From the NCBI GenBank assembly GCA_014529615.1, contig JAABVD010000004.1:1-46263 (forward strand): a stretch of 46,263 nucleotides of DNA. Direction: 5' to 3'. Made by a program: the position numbers and the translations under genes. How positions within the stretch are numbered: position 1 is the first letter of the stretch; each line of letters opens with the position of its first letter. The stretch is from Opitutia bacterium (GTDB lineage Bacteria > Verrucomicrobiota > Verrucomicrobiia > Opitutales > UBA2995). Below, piece after piece: positions 32,488 to 41,049 of this stretch. The notes under the pieces are model-generated. The model did no database searches. It was given only the letters and a program-made list of their open reading frames with translations, and was not told where the DNA came from.

Positions 32488-33663
32488 ATGACGGAAATCA
32501 GAAATTCCCGGTTAGATAAAGTCCTGGGACAACTCGATCACCTGGACGAAACCAACCTGCAAAACCTGGCCAGCCGACTGGCCAGAGAGAGGGAACTTTT
32601 TGAGGGGATTTTCAACACGGTTTGCGAGGGAATTCTGGTCATTTCCGCCGATGGTGTCTTGCAGTATGCCAACCGGGAGGGCATGGCCATGGTCGGTATC
32701 AGGGAAAGCGATCTGGGGTCCGCTCTCTTATGGAAATGGATTCCCGACTTGGCCCCGGCCATCAATCTCGACCACCGGCAGCCCCAGTTCTCCGAACAGG
32801 CCCTGGTTACGCGCGAAATTGAGATGACCTATCCTGAGCCTCGCATTGTGCGGGTTTATATCGTTCCCTTCGAAAAATTACAGGGCGCCGGGAAACACTA
32901 CGTGGTAATTTTAAATGACATTACCAAGGACGTGGTTTCGACCGAGGAAAAAATCGAATCGGAAAAAATGGCTTCCCTTTATTTATTGGCCGCCGGTGTG
33001 GCCCATGAATTGGGAAATCCACTCAATTCCCTCACCATTCACCTTCAGCTCATGCAGCGCCAACTCGACCAGATCAAAGAACGGGAAACGCGGGGCAAGT
33101 TGAAGGTATCCCTCGATATTTGCAGCGACGAGGTGGTGCGTCTCGATGGAATCATCACTCATTTCCTGGAGGCTATCCGACCCACTCCGCTCGATTTGAA
33201 TGATACCAACCTCGTCGAAGTTCTGGAATCCGTCCTGCGGGTTCAGGAACAGGAATTGAGCAATGCCGGGATTTCCATCGAACTCGAAACGGGAAATGAG
33301 GTGCCCATGATTTCCGGGGATGCCAATCAACTGAAGCAGGTATTTTTCAACGTGATCAAAAATGCCTGTGAAGCCATGACCGAGGGGGGCATTTTGACCA
33401 TTAAACTGAAGGAGGATGACGATTTTTTCTACATTCTCATTGGAGATACGGGCAGTGGTATAGAACCGCAGCACTTGCCCAAAGTCTTTCATCCCTACTT
33501 TTCCACCAAGGCTTCGGGTAGCGGCTTGGGGCTGATGATTGTCAATCGTATTCTCAGGGACCATGGAGGCCAAGTAGGCATTGACAGTAAAACCGGCATC
33601 GGCACGGTTGTTTCCTTGAAGTTTCCCAAGAAACACCGCCGGGTTCGATTATTCCCGGAATAA
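32488..33663 (+). CDS. PAS-domain sensor histidine kinase
   Basis: PAS-like VCEGILVISADGVLQYANREGMAM; H-box AAGVAHELGNPLNSLTIHLQL; N-box NVIKNACEAM; G1/G2 GDTGSGIE, GSGLGLMIVNRI. Confidence 0.92.
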   Translation: MTEIRNSRLDKVLGQLDHLDETNLQNLASRLARERELFEGIFNTVCEGILVISADGVLQYANREGMAMVGIRESDLGSALLWKWIPDLAPAINLDHRQPQFSEQALVTREIEMTYPEPRIVRVYIVPFEKLQGAGKHYVVILNDITKDVVSTEEKIESEKMASLYLLAAGVAHELGNPLNSLTIHLQLMQRQLDQIKERETRGKLKVSLDICSDEVVRLDGIITHFLEAIRPTPLDLNDTNLVEVLESVLRVQEQELSNAGISIELETGNEVPMISGDANQLKQVFFNVIKNACEAMTEGGILTIKLKEDDDFFYILIGDTGSGIEPQHLPKVFHPYFSTKASGSGLGLMIVNRILRDHGGQVGIDSKTGIGTVVSLKFPKKHRRVRLFPE

Positions 33664-33699
33664 CCCTCCATCCGAAACCGGCCGGCTCACTGTTGTTTC

Positions 33700-35076
33700 A
33701 TGCCCGCAACCATCCTCATTGTCGACGACGAGAAACATACCCGGGAAGGGCTGCAGTTGGCTTTGGAGGACACCTACGACGTTTACCTGGCCAGCAATGC
33801 CGACCAGGCCTTCAATTTGCTGGATAGCCAACCCTTTGACGTAGTTTTGACCGATCTCCGCATGTCGGGTAAATCGGGCATGAAGGTTATCGATGAAGCC
33901 CTCTCCCAATCCCACAAGCCGGTCTGCATCATGATGACAGCTTATGGCAATGTGGAAACAGCAGTGGAGGCCATGAAGCGCGGGGCCTTCGATTTTCTGA
34001 CCAAGCCAGTCAACCTGGAGCGATTGGAGATTCTCATCAAACGGGCCCTCAATTCCAAGCAGATCAAATCGGAAAACAAAGTCCTACGCCAGCGGTTGGA
34101 CCATAAATTCGGTTTCAAAGGTATTATTGGCAACTCGGCCGCGCTGCAGGCAGTGATAAACCGGGTTCAACTGGTTGCCCCCTCTCGGGCAACGGTGTTG
34201 CTGGAAGGAGAGACGGGAACCGGAAAGGAACTCATCGCGCAATCCATTCACCAGAACAGTAATCGATCCCGAAAACCCTTCCTTGCGGTCAATTGCGCCG
34301 CCCTTCCGGCCAGCCTCTTGGAAAGTGAATTGTTCGGGCATGAAAAAGGGGCCTTCACCGGGGCCGTGGCAAAGCGGATTGGGCGCTTTGAAGCGGTTCA
34401 GGGCGGGACTTTGTTTCTCGATGAAATAGGGGAGATCGATGCCTCTACCCAGATCAAGCTCCTCCGGTTCTTGGAAACCAAAACCTTCGAAAGGGTGGGA
34501 AGTATCAAATCCATATCGGTGGATGTGCGCTTGGTGTGTGCCACCAACCGGGATTTAAAGGCGCACGTGGATAAGGGGGATTTCCGCGAAGATCTCTATT
34601 ACCGGTTGAACGTGGTCTCCATTATCCTTCCACCCCTGCGCGAGCGAAAGGAAGACATTATTCTATTGCTGGATCACTTTCTCAGGTTCTACGCCAAGGA
34701 AAATGGCGTAAAAATTCCCCAGGTCGATTCAGGCGCATTAAAGGTTCTCGAAGGATATCGATGGCCGGGTAACATCCGGGAATTGAGAAACTTTGCCGAA
34801 AATACCGTAGTGCTGCATCGCGGGGGAACCATAACCGAATACAATCTGGACCATCGGTTCTTCGAAGGAAATTCTGCCGTCACCCTCAATCCCGGCAGGG
34901 TGCAAAACCTTTCCATGAAAGAAAATGAAAAGCACCTTTTGCGTCAGGCTTTGGTGAAGGCCAAGGGAAATCGAACCAAGGCGGCCCAACTGATGGGGAT
35001 TTCGCGCCGCACCCTCCACCGCAAACTCCTGCAGTGGCCCGAACTGGATTTCATCGGAAAAACCGAAATGGGTTGA
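33700..35076 (+). CDS. Sigma54-dependent NtrC-family response regulator
   Basis: Receiver ILIVDDEKHTREGL; AAA+ GETGTGKELIAQSIH; GAFTGA motif (EKGAFTGAVAKRIGRFE); C-terminal Fis-type HTH. Confidence 0.95.
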   Translation: MPATILIVDDEKHTREGLQLALEDTYDVYLASNADQAFNLLDSQPFDVVLTDLRMSGKSGMKVIDEALSQSHKPVCIMMTAYGNVETAVEAMKRGAFDFLTKPVNLERLEILIKRALNSKQIKSENKVLRQRLDHKFGFKGIIGNSAALQAVINRVQLVAPSRATVLLEGETGTGKELIAQSIHQNSNRSRKPFLAVNCAALPASLLESELFGHEKGAFTGAVAKRIGRFEAVQGGTLFLDEIGEIDASTQIKLLRFLETKTFERVGSIKSISVDVRLVCATNRDLKAHVDKGDFREDLYYRLNVVSIILPPLRERKEDIILLLDHFLRFYAKENGVKIPQVDSGALKVLEGYRWPGNIRELRNFAENTVVLHRGGTITEYNLDHRFFEGNSAVTLNPGRVQNLSMKENEKHLLRQALVKAKGNRTKAAQLMGISRRTLHRKLLQWPELDFIGKTEMG

Positions 35077-35080
35077 TGCC

Positions 35081-35953
35081 ATGAATCGCCCTTGGCTCCC
35101 TCTCATATGGTCCATATCCCTACTTGCCTGGCCCATCTGGATTGCGGGGCAAGAGCTTCCTCTCATGGTGGTGGGCAGCCATTACGTGAAGGATATCCTT
35201 GGTTACGACAGTTCGGAAGAGCAGGAATCCATCGCCTATCGGATGACGAGCAGCCTCCTTGGGGATATGAAAATTCGGGAGGGATTAGCTGATGTCGCAT
35301 TCGTCATTCAGTCCTCCGAGGCGCATCCTTCCACACCGGGCACGGCCAACATACTTCTCGGTTTTTGGGGCGTCTTTTTTGCCGTACACCGAGACAACCC
35401 CCTCACTGAAGTCCCCCTCAACCGTTTGTCGGAACTATTGCGCAATACCCGCCATGGCCTCAATTCCAAGTGGGGATTTCTCCTTCCCGGTGAACCTGAT
35501 TGGACCAACCGCCCCCTACTCGTGACATTTGGTCTGACCGAGGAAGATCCTTCCTACCCCGTATTGAACCACTGGTTCTTTCAGGATGAAAAAGTGGCGG
35601 AGTTCGGAAGTCTTGGAGAAAATCCGGCCGATCCTTTTGGGGCCGGGTCCTCCGCCTTGTTGGTTTTGCCCCAATTACCCGAGGTCGATCAAGGGCTCAG
35701 GTTATTATCGTTGGTTCAACCTGGAGATTCGGTGGGATTCCTTCCATCCCAGGAGAATTTGTTTTTCGGAGATTACCCTTTGAGGTGTTCCCTTCACCTG
35801 ATCGCTCGCGATATTTCAGAACCCCGAACCCGTCGATTTCTGGCCGAATTTTTCCAATCGGGAGACTTGGAAAAACTTGGGAATTCCGGCTTTGTGGTTG
35901 TGCCGGCCAACGTGCGCAACCAGGCGCTTTTAGAGTTTGACTTGGAGTTCTGA
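35081..35953 (+). CDS. Secreted protein, phosphate-binding/PBP-like
   Basis: Signal peptide; VVGSHYVKDILGYDSS...MREGLADVAFVIQSSE..., directly downstream of the response regulator. Confidence 0.5.
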   Translation: MNRPWLPLIWSISLLAWPIWIAGQELPLMVVGSHYVKDILGYDSSEEQESIAYRMTSSLLGDMKIREGLADVAFVIQSSEAHPSTPGTANILLGFWGVFFAVHRDNPLTEVPLNRLSELLRNTRHGLNSKWGFLLPGEPDWTNRPLLVTFGLTEEDPSYPVLNHWFFQDEKVAEFGSLGENPADPFGAGSSALLVLPQLPEVDQGLRLLSLVQPGDSVGFLPSQENLFFGDYPLRCSLHLIARDISEPRTRRFLAEFFQSGDLEKLGNSGFVVVPANVRNQALLEFDLEF

Positions 35954-36005
35954 TTTTCCCTTACTCACTGACTTTTAGCCCGGTCTTGAGATGTCCGGGC
36001 GAGAC

Positions 36006-36081
36006 GCGGGCGTAGCTCAGTTGGTAGAGCACAACCTTGCCATGGTTGGGGTCGTGAGTTCGAATCTCATCGCCCGCTCCA
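36006..36081 (+). tRNA. tRNA-Gly (GCC)
   Basis: Acceptor GCGGGCG/CGCCCGC, D-arm GCTC..GAGC, anticodon arm CAACC-TTGCCAT-GGTTG, T-arm, encoded CCA. Confidence 0.96.
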
Positions 36082-36151
36082 ACCCAACGTCACTACGGAT
36101 TGGTGGCGTCCATCTCCCACATTACCACGTCCTTGGCCATAATCACGCCAT

Positions 36152-36246
36152 CCCCATCCGAGTAACCTGTCCTGCGCTGTGCCGTGCGAAGCCTTTAGGC
36201 GAAGCCTTTAGGCGAAGCACGGTTCTGGCGAAGGGGGATCAGTGGT
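36152..36246 (+). repeat. Dispersed intergenic repeat, copy 1 (contains 13-bp tandem insert)
   Basis: CCCATCCGAGTAACCTGTCCTGC...TGGCGAAGGGGGATCAGTGGTT matches the reverse complement of 36604-36659; internal (GCGAAGCCTTTAG)x2.5 at 36186-36218. Confidence 0.8.
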
Positions 36247-36332
36247 TTTTCTTTGCCTCGGCAGACTTCTTCCGCGCGTTTTACGACTTGACCCCTTCTC
36301 CCTTGAACTTAGAGGTTAGTCGCCTATTCCAA

Positions 36333-36408
<76 letters not shown>

Positions 36409-36409
36409 G

Positions 36410-36485
36410 GCCGGCGTAGCTCAATTGGTAGAGCAACTGATTTGTAATCAGTAGGTTGCGGGTTCGAGTCCCATCGCCGGCTCCA
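36410..36485 (+). tRNA. tRNA-Thr (TGT)
   Basis: Acceptor GCCGGCG/CGCCGGC, anticodon arm ACTGA-TTTGTAA-TCAGT, encoded CCA; T-stem GCGGG/CCCAT has a C-A mismatch. Confidence 0.93.
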
Positions 36486-36500
36486 TCCATATAATCATGA

Positions 36501-36530
36501 TCTTGATCCTGATCTTGATCGTGATCCTGA
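36501..36530 (+). repeat. Hexanucleotide tandem repeat (TCNTGA)x5
   Basis: TCTTGA TCCTGA TCTTGA TCGTGA TCCTGA read directly; shorter relatives at 38328-38349. Confidence 0.85.
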
Positions 36531-36603
36531 CCTCCCCCCCTCTGCCCTCTTTTCCTCTATGCCTTCCCCGCTTGGCGTCTGAGCTGATCCAAGAGAAGCA
36601 TTC

Positions 36604-36659
36604 AACCACGGATCCCGCTTCGCCAGACGGCTACGGCAGGACAGGTTACACGGATGGGA
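36604..36659 (-). repeat. Dispersed intergenic repeat, copy 2 (inverted relative to copy 1)
   Basis: Reverse complement reads TCCCATCCGTGTAACCTGTCCTGCCGTAGCCGTCTGGCGAAGCGGGATCCGTGGTT. Confidence 0.8.
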
Positions 36660-36758
36660 ACGGATAGGAAAAATAGCTACAAAAAAACAAAGGACTCAAA
36701 AAGGCGGGGGTGAGAAATTGACTCTCGCAAAGCTCGCAGGGAACGGAAAGAGAGGGGG

Positions 36759-38129
36759 TTAGTGCGAGAACGCATCCAGAATCTTTGCCGGACTGATACA
36801 CGACAGCTCACCTTTTGCCCCGGCCTTCCCTTTATGCCACAACGCAAATATGAGCTTTTGCCCTTTCTTTAATGGAAGTTGAGTAGCGTTTTCCTTAAGT
36901 CGAAACAGAATTTGTTCGGCCTTTGTCACGCTCGACCACTTTGCTTCTCCAATTAAAACGTATCGACCATCCAAGGACTGACAAACGATATCGATTTCCC
37001 GGTCGTGGGAGCCGCGCCACCAACGTTTGGCCGGTTGCCATTCCATGCCTCCAATGGTCATGCGAAAGGTTGAGGCCCGGGCAAGGTCTTCCCAAATATT
37101 TCCCACATGGTGAGGTATGTTCCCCTCGATTTCGTCATATACTTGATGCGTCGCGCCAATTTCAAGGCGCGATCGATTGGGTTCCAGGTAACGGAAAATG
37201 AAGGCGAGATAGGGATCGTCGATTTTGTAAATACTACGCCTCGATTTTTTCTCGTTTTCTCCATAGGGGACTTCGCGCCGAATGTATCCCAGTTCCACCA
37301 AGTTGCCGATTGGTCGCGTCAGATGGGTGGCGGGTTTCTCCATGCGCGCGGCAAATTCAGAAAGCCGATGGCAACCCTTGCCAATGAGGGCAAGAAGGGA
37401 GATCGCCAGCGAAGAGTCTTTCAGGTCATCCAGCAGGAGCCTTCGCATCTCGTTGTGAAGAGTGCCATCACGATCCAGAATCAACTCTTGGATAATCGCT
37501 TCGATGGAACCATGATTTCGGGCAAGTTCCCAGTAGCGTGGGGTGCCTCCCAGGATGGAATAGGCTTCTACAGCTTTTTGGCTGTCGAACCTGAGCGCTT
37601 TGCGGATCCAGCCGCACTCGAGGGGACGAACTTTCAGTATGAGCTGACAGCGTCCATAGAGGGGCTCGGCTGCGCCCATGGCGAGATTGAGCATCATTCT
37701 TTGCGAGGAGCCGCACAGGATGAGATGGAGGTTCTCGAGTATGCGGACATCGAGTAAACGCTGAATCACGCTGGGGAGTTCCGGGCTGGTCCCGACAAGA
37801 TAAGGAAATTCGTCCAGGATAAGGCAGGCGCCTTTTGGCATTCTCTGATCGATTTGAGAGATAATGATTTCCCATGAGGGGTAGCGGACTTGGCCAAATC
37901 CATGCAGGAGCCTGGAGGCATCGGCAGCGAGGCGTTCTCGTTGCAAGGTGGCATTTTGCTTATCAGCCAGGAAATAGAGGTCCCGGCCGTTCGAGAATTC
38001 TTGCAGCAGGCGGGATTTGCCGCAGCGCCTTCGCCCATAGATGATGGCCAGCGAGGGTTCTTCCCATTGGGCAAATGACCGCAGTTTTTGCAACTCGTCG
38101 TTTCGATTGAGGAATTTTAAAGTCGGCAT
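36759..38129 (-). CDS. Archaeal-type AAA ATPase with DUF234-like PD-(D/E)XK C-terminal domain
   Basis: FLNRNDELQKLRSF; Walker A IIYGRRRCGKSRLLQEF; CLILDEFPYL; C-terminal DREIDIVCQSLDGRYVLIGEAKWS; start set at 38129, listed ORF starts at 38159. Confidence 0.85.
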   Translation of the reverse strand: MPTLKFLNRNDELQKLRSFAQWEEPSLAIIYGRRRCGKSRLLQEFSNGRDLYFLADKQNATLQRERLAADASRLLHGFGQVRYPSWEIIISQIDQRMPKGACLILDEFPYLVGTSPELPSVIQRLLDVRILENLHLILCGSSQRMMLNLAMGAAEPLYGRCQLILKVRPLECGWIRKALRFDSQKAVEAYSILGGTPRYWELARNHGSIEAIIQELILDRDGTLHNEMRRLLLDDLKDSSLAISLLALIGKGCHRLSEFAARMEKPATHLTRPIGNLVELGYIRREVPYGENEKKSRRSIYKIDDPYLAFIFRYLEPNRSRLEIGATHQVYDEIEGNIPHHVGNIWEDLARASTFRMTIGGMEWQPAKRWWRGSHDREIDIVCQSLDGRYVLIGEAKWSSVTKAEQILFRLKENATQLPLKKGQKLIFALWHKGKAGAKGELSCISPAKILDAFSH

Positions 38130-38153
38130 GATGCTCAAAGGAATGAGTACATT

Positions 38154-38182
38154 AAACATTATGTCAATAAAACATAATGTTT
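38154..38182. promoter_or_regulatory. 10-bp perfect inverted repeat upstream of the ATPase gene (possible operator)
   Basis: AAACATTATG-tcaataaaa-CATAATGTTT. Confidence 0.5.
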
Positions 38183-38269
38183 TTTGAATGACTTAACGCT
38201 TGCTTGGATGCCGATGGCTTCCAAGGCTTGCCCAAGGATTCCACGGATGGGATGTGGGGGAATGATCAG

Positions 38270-38305
38270 CCAAAAAAAGCACAAAAGACTCGAAATTCCC
38301 AATTC
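38270..38305 (+). repeat. Dispersed A-rich intergenic repeat, copy 1
   Basis: CCAAAAAAAGCACAAAAGACTCGAAATTCCCAATTC, nearly identical to 42010-42044. Confidence 0.7.
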
Positions 38306-38476
38306 CTGATCCTGTCCATTCCCTCTAATCCTGATCCTGATCGTAATCTCTCCCCCCTCATTCCAAATTCCTAATCTCCCCCCTTGGGCATTTCCCCCTT
38401 GGCGTTCTTTGCGAGAGCCGATTCCAAATTCCTGGCTCCCAATAAAATGGACCCGTTCGCCTTGACTTTTGTCGCT

Positions 38477-40114
38477 TTAAAACGCGGGCATTTCCCAGTT
38501 CGCGGTCAGCTTGGGATCATGCCAGCTTCCCTTAGCTCCCGGGGAAATCTCCTTCTTAACCGGACCGATCAGCTTTTGTGAAACGATTCCCGCGCCTTGG
38601 GCGATTGCGCGCCAGCGTTTCGCCATGGCCTGAACGCGTTCAGGATTGGCCGAGGCAAGGTCATTTTGTTCCGCGCGGTCCTCAACCAGATTGTAGAGTT
38701 CCCACTTGTGCCCGTAAAAACTGACCAGTTTCCAATCTCCCTGACGTAAGGCGCGGCAGTTGGAGAAGATAAAAAATAATTCCTCATGGCCGGTCCGTTT
38801 CTCTCCTTTCAGAATCGGCGCCAGGGATTTTCCTTGGAGAGGATTCAACCCATTGCGTTCCGGATAGCGCGCTCCCGCAACTTCGATACAGGTTGCCATC
38901 ACGTCGATCAAGTGACTCAATTCACTGTCTAACCGGCCCGGGTTTATTATCTTTCCCGGCCAGTGCGCAATGAAGGGACTGGCGATTCCTCCTTCGTGCT
39001 GCGTCTGTTTATAGTGTTTAAAGGGGGTGTTTCCAACTGTTGCCCAACTGGCGTCATAGAGGTACCAAGACCCCGCCTTCCAAGGTGGAATTTCGAGGCG
39101 CTCACTGCGTTCAAAGGGACATGCCCCATTGTCGGACAAAATTAAAATGAGGGTGTTTTCATATACGCCCTTCTCTTTTAAATAGGCGATGAGTCGGCCG
39201 ATATTCTGATCGAGGCTATCCACCATGGCGGCGTAAACGGCCATGCGAAAGGATTCGAATTGCTTTTGCTTATCGGTCAGCGAATTCCATGGGGGCACAT
39301 GGCTGGGTAGGGGGGGCAACTCAACGTCGGCCGGAAATAGTCCGAGCAACTTCTGTTTAGCCAGGCGTTCCTCTCTCAATACTTCCCAACCGGCGTCATA
39401 ACGGCCCAAATATTTTTTAATATCCTTCTTAGGGGCCTGAAGGGGATAGTGAGGGGTATTGAAAGCGATGTAGTGAAAGAAAGGCCTATCCTCTTTCAGG
39501 GCATTGTCCAAAAACTGGATTGAGAAATCGACATTGGCGTCCGTGGTGTAGAAATCTTCGTGAAAATCATTCCACGCCTCTCCATTCATTCGAAAGGTGT
39601 CGTCACCCTGAAAAAAATCCGTGGCGCCAGAAATATGTCCCCAGTATTGTTCGAAACCATAATCGGTGGGTTCGTTATCCAAATGCCATTTTCCCGTCAT
39701 GGAAGCGCTGTAACCGGCTTCCTTCAGGACCTGTGCAATGGTTACGGCATTGCGGAAATCCTCTTCTCCGGCGTAATGGCTGTATTGGCCGCTTAAGAGA
39801 CTGAGCCGCGATGAGTGGCATTTGGCGGTGTTGTAAAACTGGGTAAGCCGAAGACCGTTGCTGGCCAGACGATCGATATGGGGAGTTTCGATTTCGCTCC
39901 CGTAGCATCCGAAGTCGGCGTACCCGAGATCATCCACCATGATGAGGAGAATATTGGGTCTGTCCTGAGCGGATGCGGCGGCAAGGAAACTCAAGATACA
40001 GATTCCAAACGGCAAAAGCCGCCGGAACGGCCAGGGTCCCCTCGGGGACCTCTCCGCAGGGTTGGCCTGGGCTGCTGCAGTCGCAAAATACATCGAAGCT
40101 GAATTTTGATTCAT
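38477..40114 (-). CDS. Secreted arylsulfatase (S1-type) with C-H-S-S-R active-site motif
   Basis: DRPNILLIMVDDLGYADFGCYGSEIETPHIDRLASNGLRLTQFYNTAKCHSSRLSLLSGQYSH; signal peptide; SDNGACPF. Confidence 0.92.
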   Translation of the reverse strand: MNQNSASMYFATAAAQANPAERSPRGPWPFRRLLPFGICILSFLAAASAQDRPNILLIMVDDLGYADFGCYGSEIETPHIDRLASNGLRLTQFYNTAKCHSSRLSLLSGQYSHYAGEEDFRNAVTIAQVLKEAGYSASMTGKWHLDNEPTDYGFEQYWGHISGATDFFQGDDTFRMNGEAWNDFHEDFYTTDANVDFSIQFLDNALKEDRPFFHYIAFNTPHYPLQAPKKDIKKYLGRYDAGWEVLREERLAKQKLLGLFPADVELPPLPSHVPPWNSLTDKQKQFESFRMAVYAAMVDSLDQNIGRLIAYLKEKGVYENTLILILSDNGACPFERSERLEIPPWKAGSWYLYDASWATVGNTPFKHYKQTQHEGGIASPFIAHWPGKIINPGRLDSELSHLIDVMATCIEVAGARYPERNGLNPLQGKSLAPILKGEKRTGHEELFFIFSNCRALRQGDWKLVSFYGHKWELYNLVEDRAEQNDLASANPERVQAMAKRWRAIAQGAGIVSQKLIGPVKKEISPGAKGSWHDPKLTANWEMPAF

Positions 40115-40270
40115 AGGTTTCCGGGTTTTACTCGGATTATTTCCTGGTAGGCAAAATTGCTGCCCCCAGGGTTAGAGAAAGGATGGAAATAAGAAATTTA
40201 TCAACCAAGGATTTCTCGATCATGGAAAGACGAAAATGGACGGAAGGTCGTTTTCGGCCAATCCAATGGG

Positions 40271-40705
40271 CTAACCAAATGGATCGCGCGTTCGCAGTTC
40301 CGGAAATAAGGAGAAGTCGCGATCCCGCGTGAAAAGGGATTCAATGCCGTGCGCCAGACAAATCGCCGCGATCCGAGCATCATGTACAATGGCTCCGCGC
40401 ACTCTCGGACGTCTCACCAGACCGCTTAATACCTTTAAAAAGTCGTCCGTTTCACCCAGAAGGCGATTGCTCGGCGACGCAGTCCAGGCTTCGAGTTGCC
40501 GCCAGGCGCGTTCCGGCGGTGTTGCAGTGTCTTTCCAGATCCGGTAGTTCGTTACGACACTGAGGAATTCGTAGCAGCAGGGCCAGGGAATGGCCCACAA
40601 TTGCCTCCCTTCGGCAAGCTCCCGCACCATGGAAAAAGATACTTCATGCAGGCGGGACTCCTTGCGATGGGCGTACACGAGCAGGTTTGTATCCACCGCA
40701 ATCAC
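40271..40705 (-). CDS. PIN-domain toxin, VapC-like
   Basis: MIAVDTNLLVYAHRKES...IVHDARIAAICLAHGIESLFTRDRDFSLFP. Confidence 0.9.
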   Translation of the reverse strand: MIAVDTNLLVYAHRKESRLHEVSFSMVRELAEGRQLWAIPWPCCYEFLSVVTNYRIWKDTATPPERAWRQLEAWTASPSNRLLGETDDFLKVLSGLVRRPRVRGAIVHDARIAAICLAHGIESLFTRDRDFSLFPELRTRDPFG

Positions 40706-40950
40706 CGCATTTCAGCCTCTCCGTAGATCAACCCGCGCAGGTCCTGCCACGAGTGGGCTTCGAGAGGGTCTTCCGCCCCGGCATGGCCGGCGCTCAAATC
40801 GGGTAACCGGTAAGAATTGGGGCCGGCAGGTGCGGCGAGGACCTCCCGCAGACCGTCCTCAACCACCGCACGCAAGGTTCGACCCGTTTTTCTGGCATGA
40901 CGCTTCGCTCGCCCCAGGAGGTCGTCCTGGATATCGATAGTGGTTTTCAT
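40702..40950 (-). CDS. VapB-like antitoxin
   Basis: MKTTIDIQDDLLGRAKRHARKTGRTLRAVVEDGLREVL ribbon-helix-helix style; overlaps toxin start by 4 nt. Confidence 0.88.
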   Translation of the reverse strand: MKTTIDIQDDLLGRAKRHARKTGRTLRAVVEDGLREVLAAPAGPNSYRLPDLSAGHAGAEDPLEAHSWQDLRGLIYGEAEMR

Positions 40951-40976
40951 AGTGCCACATTGCCCATATTATATAG

Positions 40977-40991
40977 TATTGCAAGGCAATA
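40977..40991. promoter_or_regulatory. Inverted repeat TATTGC-aag-GCAATA upstream of vapBC; likely operator with nearby TATAAT on the minus strand
   Basis: Perfect 6-bp arms; minus strand reads ATTGCCTTGCAATACTATATAATATGGG ahead of the antitoxin ATG. Confidence 0.55.
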
Positions 40992-41049
40992 TCATTAAAT
41001 GACCGGCGGCAGGGTTCAAATAGGACAAACGTCCGAATTGGGGCGTTTT

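Noticed and set aside
36186-36218. CRISPR array
   Set aside because: Repeats are 13-bp units in direct tandem with no unique spacers and no cas genes nearby.
37107-37757. 216-aa plus-strand ORF antisense to the ATPase
   Set aside because: The minus-strand ATPase has clear motifs; the antisense ORF has none.
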